Virus record (IMG/VR): IMGVR_UViG_3300029951_000071
Span: 1 to 37,988 of that record
Direction: 5' to 3' (one strand)
DNA length: 37,988 nucleotides
Source of the DNA: a virus
Shown: in pieces, positions 22,929 through 30,656 of the stretch
How the letters are laid out: each line of letters opens with the position of its first letter
Position numbering within the stretch: position 1 is the stretch's first letter
Position numbers and translations under genes: made by a program
The notes under the pieces: model-generated
What the model was told of the DNA's origin: nothing
Databases searched by the model: none
What the model saw: the letters and a program-made list of their open reading frames with translations, nothing else

Positions 22929-24652
22929 TATTTCACCTCTTTAATCGACCATCCTGCGGGAATGCCGCCAGCGGCAGGGGCATCTTCGCGAGCCTTACCG
23001 GGGCGTTGTTTTTCCTTGGCTTTCTCGTAATTTTCGATACGGTTTTTACCTTCGGCTTTGATTGCATCAGCCACTTCATTGAACGAGGCCGGCGTCATGT
23101 TCATGTTCATCCACTTTTGCGCCTCTTCGGCAGCTCCTTGGTGAAGTTGCGCGGCGGAAGCCTGACCACCAGATTGTAGACGTGCTGCCTCGGTCGCCAC
23201 GCCGTTCATGTAGTAGTACAGGCTGGAATACTTCGGGTCGCCTGTCCACTTTTCCTCGCCACGGGCAATTGAGTTGACGATCGGAGAGAGGTTGCTCGAA
23301 GTAAGGCCAGCCATGGCTTTCTTGGCTTGACCGATGTTGAAGTCCAGTTGATCGACGGCGGCACGAGTCGCACCAAGCATCGTATCCAGTTGGCCGACAC
23401 TGCGCTTGCCGCCAGCGTAATCAACGGTACGATTGGCATATTCTCGGCCAGCATCAATATCCGACATGCCGGGATTATCGGCCTTGATCTGCTTGATGGC
23501 CTCGGATTGCACCTTTTCACGCGCTGCTACGGCCTCCTTGCCGTAGCCGGGAATGACCTGACTGAGCGGCATGCCGGTTGCTGCCATCGCGCCACGCGCC
23601 GGCAAATCCTTGGCATCCACGCCAGAACCACGGCTGGCCGCATCCTTTTCTCTTTCCAGTGCAAGCCGACCACGGGCCACGCCGAGATTGCCCTGCTGCA
23701 CGCCAAGTTCACCCTTCTGATATTCGGCAGTGTTCTTGTCGCGCACCTGAGTTTCGGCCTGCGACTGCTTGAGCAATACCGCCTTATATGCCGCATCGGC
23801 GGCGCTTTGTGCCTTTTCCGTGATCTGCAAAGCCTCTTGGCGCTGTGCTTCCATGGCCTTCAGCTTGGTCTGCGCAGCGGGCGAATTGGCGAGGTATTGC
23901 GCGGCCTGCTGGTCGGCCTGCTGTGGCGGAACGCCGTTGGCAATCAGGTGCTTCATCACGTTCTGCTTCATGACCGTGTAGGAGTCCGGCCCGGTCGCCA
24001 GCTTCATGATCTGCGCGGCAGCGGCTTGACTGGCCTGTTCCGGCGTGGTATCCGCGCTCTGGAATGGCGATCCGCCTTGCATGGACCCGGGCGCGGGCAT
24101 GCCGCCGCCAGCCGCACCAGTCGGAGGCGGGGCCATAGGAACGGGCGCCTGCTGTGGCGCCTGCTGTTGGCGCTGCTGCATAGCTTGCATGCTCTGGTAT
24201 GGCGGAATCTGCGCCGGGGGCGCTGCCTGTTGTGGCGGAGCCGGTTGTGCGGGCGGCATCGGTGCGCCCTGTGGCGGGGCCATCTGCTGCGGAGGCGCCC
24301 CAGGAGGCGGACCCTGCATGCCCATGCCATTCATTAGGCCAGGCGGAATGCCGCCTGGCGCTTGGCTTTGCGGCTGGCCTTGGGGCGGACCTTGAGGTGC
24401 TTGCTGCATCGGCACGGAAGCCTGACCGAGCGCAGGAGGTTGTGGCGCCGGGGGCGGCGTGAAGGCATCCTCATACCCGGCCATCTGATCCCATTGCTGC
24501 GATTTGGCTTGCTGCGATCGTGCGTTATCCAAGGCAATGGCTTGCATCGCCATTAACTGCTTTTTGTATGCCAAATCGGTAGCTTGCGCCGCATTATCGC
24601 GGTTCGCCTGCATGCCGTTCAGGATGCCCTGGGAAATGCCGCCCGTGAACAT
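22928..24652 (-). CDS. Pro/Gln-rich internal virion (ejection) protein
   Basis: 574 residues. A helical start (GISQGILNGMQANRDNAAQA) is followed by about 130 residues made almost wholly of Pro, Gln, Ala, Gly and Met (about 70-200), then a long helical region (YKAVLLKQSQAETQVRDKN, QLDFNIGQAKKAMAGLTSSN). It has no catalytic motif. It is packed end-to-start with its neighbours (overlap of one base on both sides). Composition and position support an internal DNA-ejection protein. The Pro/Gln block is likely a flexible spacer. Confidence 0.65.
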   Translation of the reverse strand: MFTGGISQGILNGMQANRDNAAQATDLAYKKQLMAMQAIALDNARSQQAKSQQWDQMAGYEDAFTPPPAPQPPALGQASVPMQQAPQGPPQGQPQSQAPGGIPPGLMNGMGMQGPPPGAPPQQMAPPQGAPMPPAQPAPPQQAAPPAQIPPYQSMQAMQQRQQQAPQQAPVPMAPPPTGAAGGGMPAPGSMQGGSPFQSADTTPEQASQAAAAQIMKLATGPDSYTVMKQNVMKHLIANGVPPQQADQQAAQYLANSPAAQTKLKAMEAQRQEALQITEKAQSAADAAYKAVLLKQSQAETQVRDKNTAEYQKGELGVQQGNLGVARGRLALEREKDAASRGSGVDAKDLPARGAMAATGMPLSQVIPGYGKEAVAAREKVQSEAIKQIKADNPGMSDIDAGREYANRTVDYAGGKRSVGQLDTMLGATRAAVDQLDFNIGQAKKAMAGLTSSNLSPIVNSIARGEEKWTGDPKYSSLYYYMNGVATEAARLQSGGQASAAQLHQGAAEEAQKWMNMNMTPASFNEVADAIKAEGKNRIENYEKAKEKQRPGKAREDAPAAGGIPAGWSIKEVK

Positions 24653-25623
24653 TACACGCCTCCGTACCCGTAGCCAGCGTTAGAATTGGATGCCCAAATC
24701 GATTGCTGATCGGAATTGCTCATTCCAGACTGGCCGTATTGCGATCCGCTACCCGAGTTGAACATGTTGCTAAGCCAAGAGCCGGGAGACCCCGAGTTTT
24801 GATTGGAAAGACTCTGCGTGAGCAGGTTCATGTTCGCCGAATTCTGCTGCGTGTTATAGCCGGTGTTGTATTGCTGCGCGCCCTGACCACCAGTGATGTA
24901 AGGCAGTGCCTGCCCGGTGACGTTGCCATACAGCGATCCGAGACCGCCCATTTCCTGCGTGTAGGCCGAGGCATTGGCTGCGGGCTGGCCAGCGACATAC
25001 TGCTGCGCCGACAGCGGCACGCCTGCGGCCTGCTGCATGTAGCCTGCGGCCTGCTGTCCCGCGCCAGTCTGTCCGGTGAAGGCTTGACCCATGGCCTGAA
25101 TGCCCTGCTCCTCGTTCTGAAGCTGTTGGGTATTCCAGCCGGTCTGGAAATTCGCCATCGTGTTGTTCAATTCCTGCCCCCCAACTGGCGAATTGCCCAA
25201 ACCACGCGCCGCCTGACCGGCATTGACCTGCCCAGTCAGTTGGTTCGCATTCATGTTGTACTGCGCTTGGTTCGGGTTGAACGCGGCCTGATAGAGCGCG
25301 TTTCCGGCTGCGCCGTAGGTATTGGCCTGATTCTGCGCAACTCCAGCCATGTTGCCGTATTGCTGGCCGGCCTGGTTAGCGGCATTTAGGTATGGGCTGT
25401 AATTGATGCCCTGCTGCTGGGCAAGGGATTGGGCATACAGTGGCGCAGAAGCGTCATAGCCGGTATTGGCGACGTTTTCCAGTCCATTGAAGCCCGAAGC
25501 CCAACCGCTGTTTGCGAGATTGGTGTTCGGGCCAGAAAAGGCCGTAGTCGGGCTGCCGCTGCCTTTACTAGAATTTACGGCGCCTAGGACTGCTGCGCCT
25601 GCGCCGATCCACGCTGCTGGCAT
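24652..25623 (-). CDS. Gln/Asn/Gly-rich ejection protein
   Basis: 323 residues. It begins with a hydrophobic N-terminus (MPAAWIGAGAAVLGAVNSS) and then is very rich in Gln, Asn, Gly, Ala and Tyr (NAANQAGQQYGNMAGVAQNQ, GAGQQAAGYMQQAAGVPL). This resembles the smallest of the three podovirus ejection proteins (P22 gp7-like), which enter the cell envelope with the DNA. It overlaps the oxygenase gene by 40 bases. The absence of charged residues is unusual and suggests insertion into or along the membrane. Confidence 0.65.
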   Translation of the reverse strand: MPAAWIGAGAAVLGAVNSSKGSGSPTTAFSGPNTNLANSGWASGFNGLENVANTGYDASAPLYAQSLAQQQGINYSPYLNAANQAGQQYGNMAGVAQNQANTYGAAGNALYQAAFNPNQAQYNMNANQLTGQVNAGQAARGLGNSPVGGQELNNTMANFQTGWNTQQLQNEEQGIQAMGQAFTGQTGAGQQAAGYMQQAAGVPLSAQQYVAGQPAANASAYTQEMGGLGSLYGNVTGQALPYITGGQGAQQYNTGYNTQQNSANMNLLTQSLSNQNSGSPGSWLSNMFNSGSGSQYGQSGMSNSDQQSIWASNSNAGYGYGGV

Positions 25624-26243
25624 GTTGCCTCCACTTGGTCATCCATCGACCAGCCCTCCGGCGCAAAGGGAATCCTCGCGCCACGATCTAGTTTAATGCA
25701 AACCGTCAACACAATGTGATCCGTACCGCCATCGTTAATGACGAAATGGCAATTTTCATTCCTGAAGTGATGCACGTCGCCGGGGCGCTGCCGCATCATT
25801 TCGCCACACTCATAGCCAAAACCTGCACTTTCGTTGCTCGACAAGCATATGTTGAATTTTTCATAGAATTCGGGATGCCAACCCCAATCCTTATGAGGAT
25901 AGATTTTCTTTCCTGGCTCCAGCTTATAGAGGAACACGCCACCAAGCATTTCGCCCTGCACGCGGGCCATCAGGTCAAAGATGATCTTGCGCGCACTCGG
26001 CAGGAAATCGGCGGCATGATACCACTCGGGAATATGCTCATCGCTGAACTTCAGCCACTCATTGAAGTCGCCCATGCCGGGACGGTCATCCTTGTAGCGC
26101 AAGATGATGTCTTGCGTCTCATGGTGCGGCGCGATCTTGCCCAGGCGGCACGGATTCCGATTCCACAATTCCGGCTGCCGCTGAATCTCCAGCAGCAGGG
26201 GCATCACATCGACGCCGGAAGCAATTTGCAGGAAATTTTTCAT
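25584..26243 (-). CDS. 2OG-Fe(II) oxygenase, Asp/Asn beta-hydroxylase family
   Basis: 219 residues. The core has IYPHKDWGWH (iron ligands His117 and Asp119), then GYECGEMMRQRPGDVHHF and CHFVINDGGTDHIVLTV with the distal His166. The order HxD ... GE...PGDVH.F.N...H...N.....I.L matches the aspartyl/asparaginyl beta-hydroxylase group (PF05118-like), which also includes the lipid A hydroxylase LpxO. The conserved Arg that usually binds 2-oxoglutarate is not evident at the usual place. It is coupled (ATGA) to the sulfotransferase-like gene upstream. The substrate is unknown: peptidyl Asp/Asn/Pro or lipid A are the family precedents. Confidence 0.78.
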   Translation of the reverse strand: MKNFLQIASGVDVMPLLLEIQRQPELWNRNPCRLGKIAPHHETQDIILRYKDDRPGMGDFNEWLKFSDEHIPEWYHAADFLPSARKIIFDLMARVQGEMLGGVFLYKLEPGKKIYPHKDWGWHPEFYEKFNICLSSNESAGFGYECGEMMRQRPGDVHHFRNENCHFVINDGGTDHIVLTVCIKLDRGARIPFAPEGWSMDDQVEATCQQRGSAQAQQS

Positions 26244-26809
26244 GTCGCAATAACCGTCCTCGGGATGGAGTAATGCGTAGCCAGATAATTCACGGCAGTG
26301 CGCACGTCGGCCTGAATATTGATGTCCTTCATCATCAGGAACCGGCCTTCATCGAAAGCCTCACCTGGCGTGAGGTGCCAAAAAATCTTCTGCATGGTGC
26401 GCATGTCGCTCAGCAGGTGATACGGCACGCGCAGGATGCCCTTCTCGCCGCTGTTGAAGCCGGCAAGCGACTTATGCAGGATTTCGCAAAAGTTCGTACG
26501 CGGCAGTCCGGTCTTCAGCGCGGCAAGCGATGCCTCAACCTCATCAATGGGCCGGTCGATAATCAGAACGCGGGGCGCATATGTATCGATGATGTTCTGC
26601 AACTGGAAGCCGAGGCCGCTATCGGAAATGCCGATGTGACTGATCTTTCCGGGAGTTTTCCCATTAACAGGAAAATAGGCATTTTCAAGCCAAAGATGCT
26701 CCCAATTGCGCGGCTCATGCAGGCATACCGCCTTACCGGCAGTCATGAACGAAGCCATCCACGCAGTACGCGAGCGCGGCAAGCCGGTGATGAAAAAGCG
26801 ATTAGGCAT
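26240..26809 (-). CDS. P-loop sulfotransferase-like protein
   Basis: 189 residues. Start at the ATG 26809, eight bases inside the end of the preceding gene; a longer open frame upstream is only a shadow of that gene. NRFFITGLPRSRTAWMASF is the PAPS-binding P-loop form (GxPRSxTxW). APRVLIIDRPIDEVEASLAA has the 3'-phosphate-binding layout (VLI.R.P.D...S). HEPRN follows the P-loop as in other small sulfotransferases. It is shorter than usual (about 250 or more). Such enzymes transfer sulfate to a hydroxyl or amine. It directly precedes a hydroxylase gene (ATGA), suggesting the two act on one substrate. Confidence 0.68.
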   Translation of the reverse strand: MPNRFFITGLPRSRTAWMASFMTAGKAVCLHEPRNWEHLWLENAYFPVNGKTPGKISHIGISDSGLGFQLQNIIDTYAPRVLIIDRPIDEVEASLAALKTGLPRTNFCEILHKSLAGFNSGEKGILRVPYHLLSDMRTMQKIFWHLTPGEAFDEGRFLMMKDINIQADVRTAVNYLATHYSIPRTVIAT

Positions 26810-27119
26810 AGTAGCTGATGTCCAAGATCGGCGAGCCGCTGTCAACGATGAATTGAATGGCCTCCATCTGTCCGCCGTAGTCCAATTCCGAGTTGGCCGG
26901 GATGACCATGCCGACAGTCGCAGTCGGGGGCGTACCGTCATCGCGCCAGCGCACCGTACCAGCCGTGTTGTTTTGAACGATGGCACGCCGAATGGGCTGC
27001 CCATTAATGGCTGCCGGGATCGTGAATTTTTGCGCGGTAGCGAGCGTTGCTGCAACGATCTGCTGGTAGCCAAGAGGCCGCTCGTAGCCGAATACGGTCG
27101 TATTAGATTGATAGCCCAT
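26802..27119 (-). CDS. Small beta-rich virion-like protein
   Basis: 105 residues from the ATG at 27119 (GAGGAAA upstream). Strand-rich throughout, with VRWRDDGTPPTATVGMVIPA, a motif I know from small structural proteins of many phages. No signal or membrane segment. It overlaps the sulfotransferase-like gene by eight bases. It is likely a virion or tail accessory protein and is the nearest candidate substrate for the two modifying enzymes. Confidence 0.62.
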   Translation of the reverse strand: MGYQSNTTVFGYERPLGYQQIVAATLATAQKFTIPAAINGQPIRRAIVQNNTAGTVRWRDDGTPPTATVGMVIPANSELDYGGQMEAIQFIVDSGSPILDISYYA

Positions 27120-27128
27120 GTCGTTTCC

Positions 27129-27779
27129 TCAGAATGAAAATTCCAACGCAGCAGTGGGCGAATAGCCCTTGTAAATGCCGGGCACCGCATCGCCCTTGGC
27201 ATGCGTCGGAATAGCCGACAACAGGAAAGCCACATTGCCGGTGATGCGATAGCCCACAGATAGGAATGGATCGTACATGATCTTGTTGTCATGCGTTTCC
27301 TGGCCGAACTGGGGCGCGCAACCGTAGCACCCAACGAAGTCAGGAACGACTTCGTGCCACGTCGGGCGCGTCGCCATGACGCCGCCCTCGATGATCCACG
27401 AATCGATGTTCTTCCGCGCCGCGATGAATACCCCATCCACCTCGCCAGAACCGTACCAGTGCGACAGGGGCAGGCACGCGCCATTGCAATGCGTCGGAGA
27501 ATTGGCATTGTAATTCCAATCCTCGCCCACGGCCAGCGCGGAAGAAGTTGCCTTGCCGATGTAATCATAACCGGCGCCGAACTGCCAGCCATCTTCTGAC
27601 TTGTCGGTGTAATACTTCAGCGCGACAGACGGCGAAGTCATGTGCAAATCGTACGGAAATCCCTCCTGATACCAGATGCCATTCCCGGCTTGGCTAAAGT
27701 GGGTCGCGCCCAAGTCGAGCATGATTTCGCCAGCAAAGCACTGGGAGCAAAACAGCATCAAGAGGGCTGCATATCGCAC
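27129..27779 (-). CDS. Outer-membrane beta-barrel-like protein with signal peptide
   Basis: 216 residues. MRYAALLMLFCSQCFA-GE is a Sec signal with an A-type cleavage site. The mature part alternates hydrophobic and polar residues in strand-like runs (PSVALKYYTDK, GWQFGAGYDYIG, YDPFLSVGYRITGNVAFL) and ends GYSPTAALEFSF, with the C-terminal Phe that the Bam machinery recognises. Four cysteines (CNGAC, CYGC) suggest two disulfides in loops. A phage-encoded outer-membrane protein brings Lom of lambda to mind, which changes the host surface. It could block superinfection or aid lysis. It sits among late genes. Confidence 0.72.
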   Translation of the reverse strand: MRYAALLMLFCSQCFAGEIMLDLGATHFSQAGNGIWYQEGFPYDLHMTSPSVALKYYTDKSEDGWQFGAGYDYIGKATSSALAVGEDWNYNANSPTHCNGACLPLSHWYGSGEVDGVFIAARKNIDSWIIEGGVMATRPTWHEVVPDFVGCYGCAPQFGQETHDNKIMYDPFLSVGYRITGNVAFLLSAIPTHAKGDAVPGIYKGYSPTAALEFSF

Positions 27780-27789
27780 GATCGGTCCT

Positions 27790-28113
27790 TTATGCCGCTG
27801 TGACTGCGGGAGGCGGTGCTACGACTGGTGCCGGCGCAGGAGCGGCGGTCTTGCCGATGAACGAATCGTAAATGCCTTCGGCAGCGGTGAAGATCGACTC
27901 GATGTGCGGCCAGATGGCCTCGACATCGGCCTCGATGCCGCCTGCGGCGGTGACGGCTGAAGTCAGGCCAGCTTGGGCGCTACTCAAGACGGTCGAAGCG
28001 GCAGTGCCGGTAGGGACAACGCCGGCAATTGCCGAGACCAGGCTTGCGGCAGGGCTGAGCAGGCCGACAAGGCCGGCCACGGTGGTTTCAAGTTGCGAGA
28101 GGCTGAACGACAT
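27790..28113 (-). CDS. Hydrophobic Ala/Pro-rich late protein
   Basis: 107 residues from the ATG at 28113, which has AAAGGA seven bases upstream; a TTG eight codons earlier is less likely. Hydrophobic Ala/Val/Leu/Ser-rich body (LVGLLSPAASLVSAIAGVVP) and an Ala/Pro tail (AAPAPAPVVAPPPAV). It could associate with membrane. It lies between the lysis genes and the outer-membrane-like gene. No family recognised. Confidence 0.5.
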   Translation of the reverse strand: MSFSLSQLETTVAGLVGLLSPAASLVSAIAGVVPTGTAASTVLSSAQAGLTSAVTAAGGIEADVEAIWPHIESIFTAAEGIYDSFIGKTAAPAPAPVVAPPPAVTAA

Positions 28114-28124
28114 GGTAATTCCTT

Positions 28125-28427
28125 TCAATATTTGCAATTCATGTTGACCTGAAGGCCGTCAACGGAGCCTAAATACCCTTCAATCGAATCAGACGACGTT
28201 TTGGCCTCTCCCGGAGCCGGATTGCCCTGCGGCTTGGTTAGCAAAGTCAATCCCGGCCTGCACATCGGCTTCAGAGATTGTCTGTACCGGAGCGCCTGCA
28301 TTTCCTGACACAGCCGCTCCTTTGGCTGGCAGGCCGGCTGCGGTTGAGGTGACAATCGAAATGGCGGGATGGACGAACAGCCCGACAATAGCAACGACAG
28401 CGCCGCCAATCGTGACAAGCTGGTCAT
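28125..28427 (-). CDS. Nested lipoprotein frame, spanin (Rz1)-like
   Basis: 100 residues in another frame of the second membrane protein gene. MTSLSRLAALSLLLSGCSS is a textbook lipoprotein signal: positive start, hydrophobic core, lipobox LSGC. Ser at +2 favours the outer membrane. The mature part starts proline-rich (SIPPFRLSPQPQPACQPK), as in Rz1, and continues 64 bases beyond the stop of the overlapping gene to EGYLGSVDGLQVNMNCKY, ending 11 bases before the next start. Filling that gap supports real coding. Against it: no clear ribosome site, and the partner frame is not a typical Rz. Confidence 0.5.
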   Translation of the reverse strand: MTSLSRLAALSLLLSGCSSIPPFRLSPQPQPACQPKERLCQEMQALRYRQSLKPMCRPGLTLLTKPQGNPAPGEAKTSSDSIEGYLGSVDGLQVNMNCKY

Positions 28428-28593
28428 CCGTGAGAGGGATGCTGTAGCCGAACAGCTTTGCCACGACCAGGCCAGCCCCAAGAAAGCCGCCGACCATGCT
28501 CCCGGTGACTTGACCAGTTGTCCAGGCTTGCGGGTTAGAGACACTTTCTCCCTTTCGGAAAAGGTTCCATAGAGCAGCAATCTTGTTCATCAT
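28189..28593 (-). CDS. Second holin-like membrane protein
   Basis: 134 residues; ATGATG start at 28593/28590, with GGGAG upstream favouring the second ATG by spacing. A charged N-terminus (NKIAALWNLFRKGESVSN) leads to two hydrophobic segments (TGSMVGGFLGAGLVVAKLFG and VTIGGAVVAIVGLFVHPAIS), then a long hydrophilic Ala/Gly tail. Small two-span proteins of this form accompany endolysins in many phages. It may be a holin, an antiholin or a packaging-time membrane protein. The spanin-like lipoprotein frame is nested in its second half. Confidence 0.6.
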   Translation of the reverse strand: MMNKIAALWNLFRKGESVSNPQAWTTGQVTGSMVGGFLGAGLVVAKLFGYSIPLTDDQLVTIGGAVVAIVGLFVHPAISIVTSTAAGLPAKGAAVSGNAGAPVQTISEADVQAGIDFANQAAGQSGSGRGQNVV

Positions 28594-28605
28594 GACACTC
28601 CCAAA

Positions 28606-28683
28606 CTATTTCTTCAAGTTACGCAACAAAATGGCGCACAGGGCCACAACCCACACAATCACAAGGCCGAGTTCGGCTCTCAC
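28606..28683 (-). CDS. 25-residue single-span membrane peptide
   Basis: Starts with GTG in a GTGA overlap with the endolysin stop (28682-28680) and ends TAG at 28606. It encodes VRAELGLVIVWVVALCAILL followed by RNLKK, i.e. one hydrophobic segment with a basic end. The perfect coupling, the lack of a competing feature in this gap and the membrane character suggest a real lysis-related peptide (a small holin or antiholin-like factor). It is too short for similarity evidence. Confidence 0.55.
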   Translation of the reverse strand: MRAELGLVIVWVVALCAILLRNLKK

Positions 28684-29132
28684 GTCGGCTCCTGCATCAC
28701 GCCACTGCTCATGGCGCTAATCAAGCGCGTCGCACGGTCCCCTACTTGGCCGGCCCATGCGCTGGCCGACATGGCCGCCGCTGCACCGAGATAATCACCG
28801 GTTTGCATGGCGCGCAAGGTATTGTGGAACTGAAGCAGCGTGGCAATGCCCATATTGAAGCACATGTTCGCCAATACACGTTGTCGCACTTCGTCAAGAT
28901 TGCGCCACCACCCGAGATTGTAGTCCAGCACGTTGAAGACGATATTGAGGTCATCGTTCAGCAACTGATCGACTTGGGCATCGGTAAGCGGATAGGCCCA
29001 ACCCTCAGGAATCGGCGACACCTTCAGGTTGTGGCCCACGCCTACGGTGGGGATGCCCATCGTGTCGTTGTACGGGCTATACTCAACGCCCTCATCGCGC
29101 CGCAGTTCGGCATCCATCAAATCAAGATTCAT
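28680..29132 (-). CDS. GH24 lysozyme endolysin
   Basis: 150 residues from the ATG at 29132, overlapping the holin gene. LRRDEGVEYSPYNDTMGIPT, then VGVGHN, has the T4-lysozyme triad at matching spacing: Glu14, Asp23 and Thr29 (T4: Glu11, Asp20, Thr26). The rest (AYPLTDAQVDQLLNDDLN, RVLANMCFNMGIATLLQFHN) follows the family. It cleaves the MurNAc-GlcNAc bond of peptidoglycan. There is no signal or SAR-type N-terminal anchor, so release through a holin is needed; the holin gene lies just upstream. Confidence 0.92.
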   Translation of the reverse strand: MNLDLMDAELRRDEGVEYSPYNDTMGIPTVGVGHNLKVSPIPEGWAYPLTDAQVDQLLNDDLNIVFNVLDYNLGWWRNLDEVRQRVLANMCFNMGIATLLQFHNTLRAMQTGDYLGAAAAMSASAWAGQVGDRATRLISAMSSGVMQEPT

Positions 29133-29322
29133 CGCCCTCATCCTCATGGCGCGTCCGCGCCGTGCGCCCGATCCATCCCAAATTGCGCAGCGATTCCAAA
29201 ATTCTCAAACCAAACCAGACCACAGTAAGAATGGCGGCAATATGCGGCAACGCATCAAAAAAAGTTGCAATCCCGGCGCCGGCAGCAAAGCCGTCAATCA
29301 CATGCTTGGCATCCTCGTTCAT
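29122..29322 (-). CDS. Holin
   Basis: 66 residues from the ATG at 29322 in an ATGA overlap. Polar start MNEDAKHVIDGFAAGAGIAT, hydrophobic span LPHIAAILTVVWFGLRIL, and a charged tail. This matches a common single-pass phage membrane protein encoded directly before the endolysin (DAKH..DG.......W.P..AA.LS..W...RI.E). Its job would be to form the lesion that lets the cytoplasmic endolysin out. Confidence 0.75.
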   Translation of the reverse strand: MNEDAKHVIDGFAAGAGIATFFDALPHIAAILTVVWFGLRILESLRNLGWIGRTARTRHEDEGDES

Positions 29323-30656
29323 AGGTTCACCTGCATTGTGTTTTTCGATGCCCCAGCACCGCCAGTAAGGCCTGAGTTGGACGATCCTGCCGACCCTGCG
29401 ACAGGCGCAGTAGATGTCAGCGTGCCAGCGCCCATGTTGTACATTTGCACTCGCCCGCTGCCGCCTGAGCCGCCACCAATGCCGCCTGCGCCGCCCGTGC
29501 CCACTCCGTTTCCGGCGTTTCCGCCCGCGCCACCGGATACGTCTACCGCACCCGTGATCGCGCTGCCAGTCTCCGAGCCGAAGGCAATCAAAACCCACCC
29601 ACCGCCGCCGCCGCTACCGCCGCCGCCGCCTCCTGCGCCAACAGCAGAGGCGTAAGCACCGCCTCCCGTGCCGCCAGCGCCACCGATGGCTTGAAAGATG
29701 CCCGCAGTGGAATTTGTGCCGCGTGCGATGACGTTTGCGCTTATGGCGATACCGCCAGCACCACCACCACCACCGCCACCGCCACCAGCATCCTCGTTCG
29801 AGGTAACGATACCTGCGCCGCCGCCGCCGCCAGGGCCGGATTGACCTGCGAAAAGCACGGAAATGGTTGCCACTGGCTCAGAGTTACATAGAGGAAGAGT
29901 AGGATAAACCCCGGGGTAATAGGTCCCGACAGTTGCCGTTCCGCCCGCGTACCCAGCACCAAAAACACCAGTCCCACCAGTGCCGCCATTAAGCACGGGA
30001 CCGCCTTCGGAATTGGCATTGCCGCCAGACGTGCCGACAGCCCCGCCAGCACCACCAGCGCCAGATGCCGCAGCGCCGCTACAGGAGTGGCTGGCAACCG
30101 CACCCGTAGCAGCGCCACCCGTACCTTCCCCGCCAGATGTGCCGGTGCCGCCATTATTGCCAACAGTTCCATTCATATAGAACGATCCGGCAGGCGCAAC
30201 GGATATATCAAGCGTGCCGGACACAAAAATTCTGAACCCGCCCGTATTGATGGCGCAACCTGACTGCACAGTCAGGTTGTTGTAGAATATATCGGAGACA
30301 AGAGTAGACGCTCCCGTGCAGGTCACATTGCCGTTCGATCCATCGCCAAAATAACCTGCTTGGGAAATGGAGACCGCTCCCGAAGACCCGTTAGCCGCTG
30401 CCGTAATCAAACCCTTGGCATTGACCGTGATATTAGCGTTGGTATAGCTGCCTACGTTGGAATTGACCGTCGCAAGCGCGGTCGCGCAGCTTCCCGCGCT
30501 AGTTGTCGCATCACCAGTAAGCGCCGGAAGCTGCGCGCAAGATGCCGATCCAGTCAGTTGAGAAAACGAACTTGCGCCGCTTCCGCCCTTGGTCGTAGTC
30601 TGCGGGAACGCAAGCGAAGTTGCGAGCAGGAGAGCGCAGAGAATAATCTTTTTCAT
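29319..30656 (-). CDS. Glycine-rich adhesin-like protein with signal peptide
   Basis: 445 residues. MKKIILCALLLATSLAFPQT is a signal-like N-terminus. The first 100 residues are Ser/Thr/Ala-rich. The second half holds long Gly runs (GPGGGGGAGIVTSNE, then GGGGGGGGGAGGIAI) alternating with short strands (GGFRIFVSGTLDI, WVLIAFGSETG, GRVQMYNMG). Gly-rich stacks separated by strands recall polyglycine-II adhesins such as the T-even gp38 type. It starts in an ATGA overlap with the S74 fibre gene, the same order as a fibre and its tip adhesin. The signal peptide is unexpected for a virion protein. Confidence 0.6.
   Translation of the reverse strand: MKKIILCALLLATSLAFPQTTTKGGSGASSFSQLTGSASCAQLPALTGDATTSAGSCATALATVNSNVGSYTNANITVNAKGLITAAANGSSGAVSISQAGYFGDGSNGNVTCTGASTLVSDIFYNNLTVQSGCAINTGGFRIFVSGTLDISVAPAGSFYMNGTVGNNGGTGTSGGEGTGGAATGAVASHSCSGAAASGAGGAGGAVGTSGGNANSEGGPVLNGGTGGTGVFGAGYAGGTATVGTYYPGVYPTLPLCNSEPVATISVLFAGQSGPGGGGGAGIVTSNEDAGGGGGGGGGAGGIAISANVIARGTNSTAGIFQAIGGAGGTGGGAYASAVGAGGGGGGSGGGGGWVLIAFGSETGSAITGAVDVSGGAGGNAGNGVGTGGAGGIGGGSGGSGRVQMYNMGAGTLTSTAPVAGSAGSSNSGLTGGAGASKNTMQVNL

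Noticed and set aside
26810-27592. Upstream extension of the sulfotransferase-like frame to 450 residues
   Set aside because: It runs antiphase through the 105-residue and outer-membrane-like genes on the same strand and has Arg/Ser-rich shadow composition; the real start is 26809.
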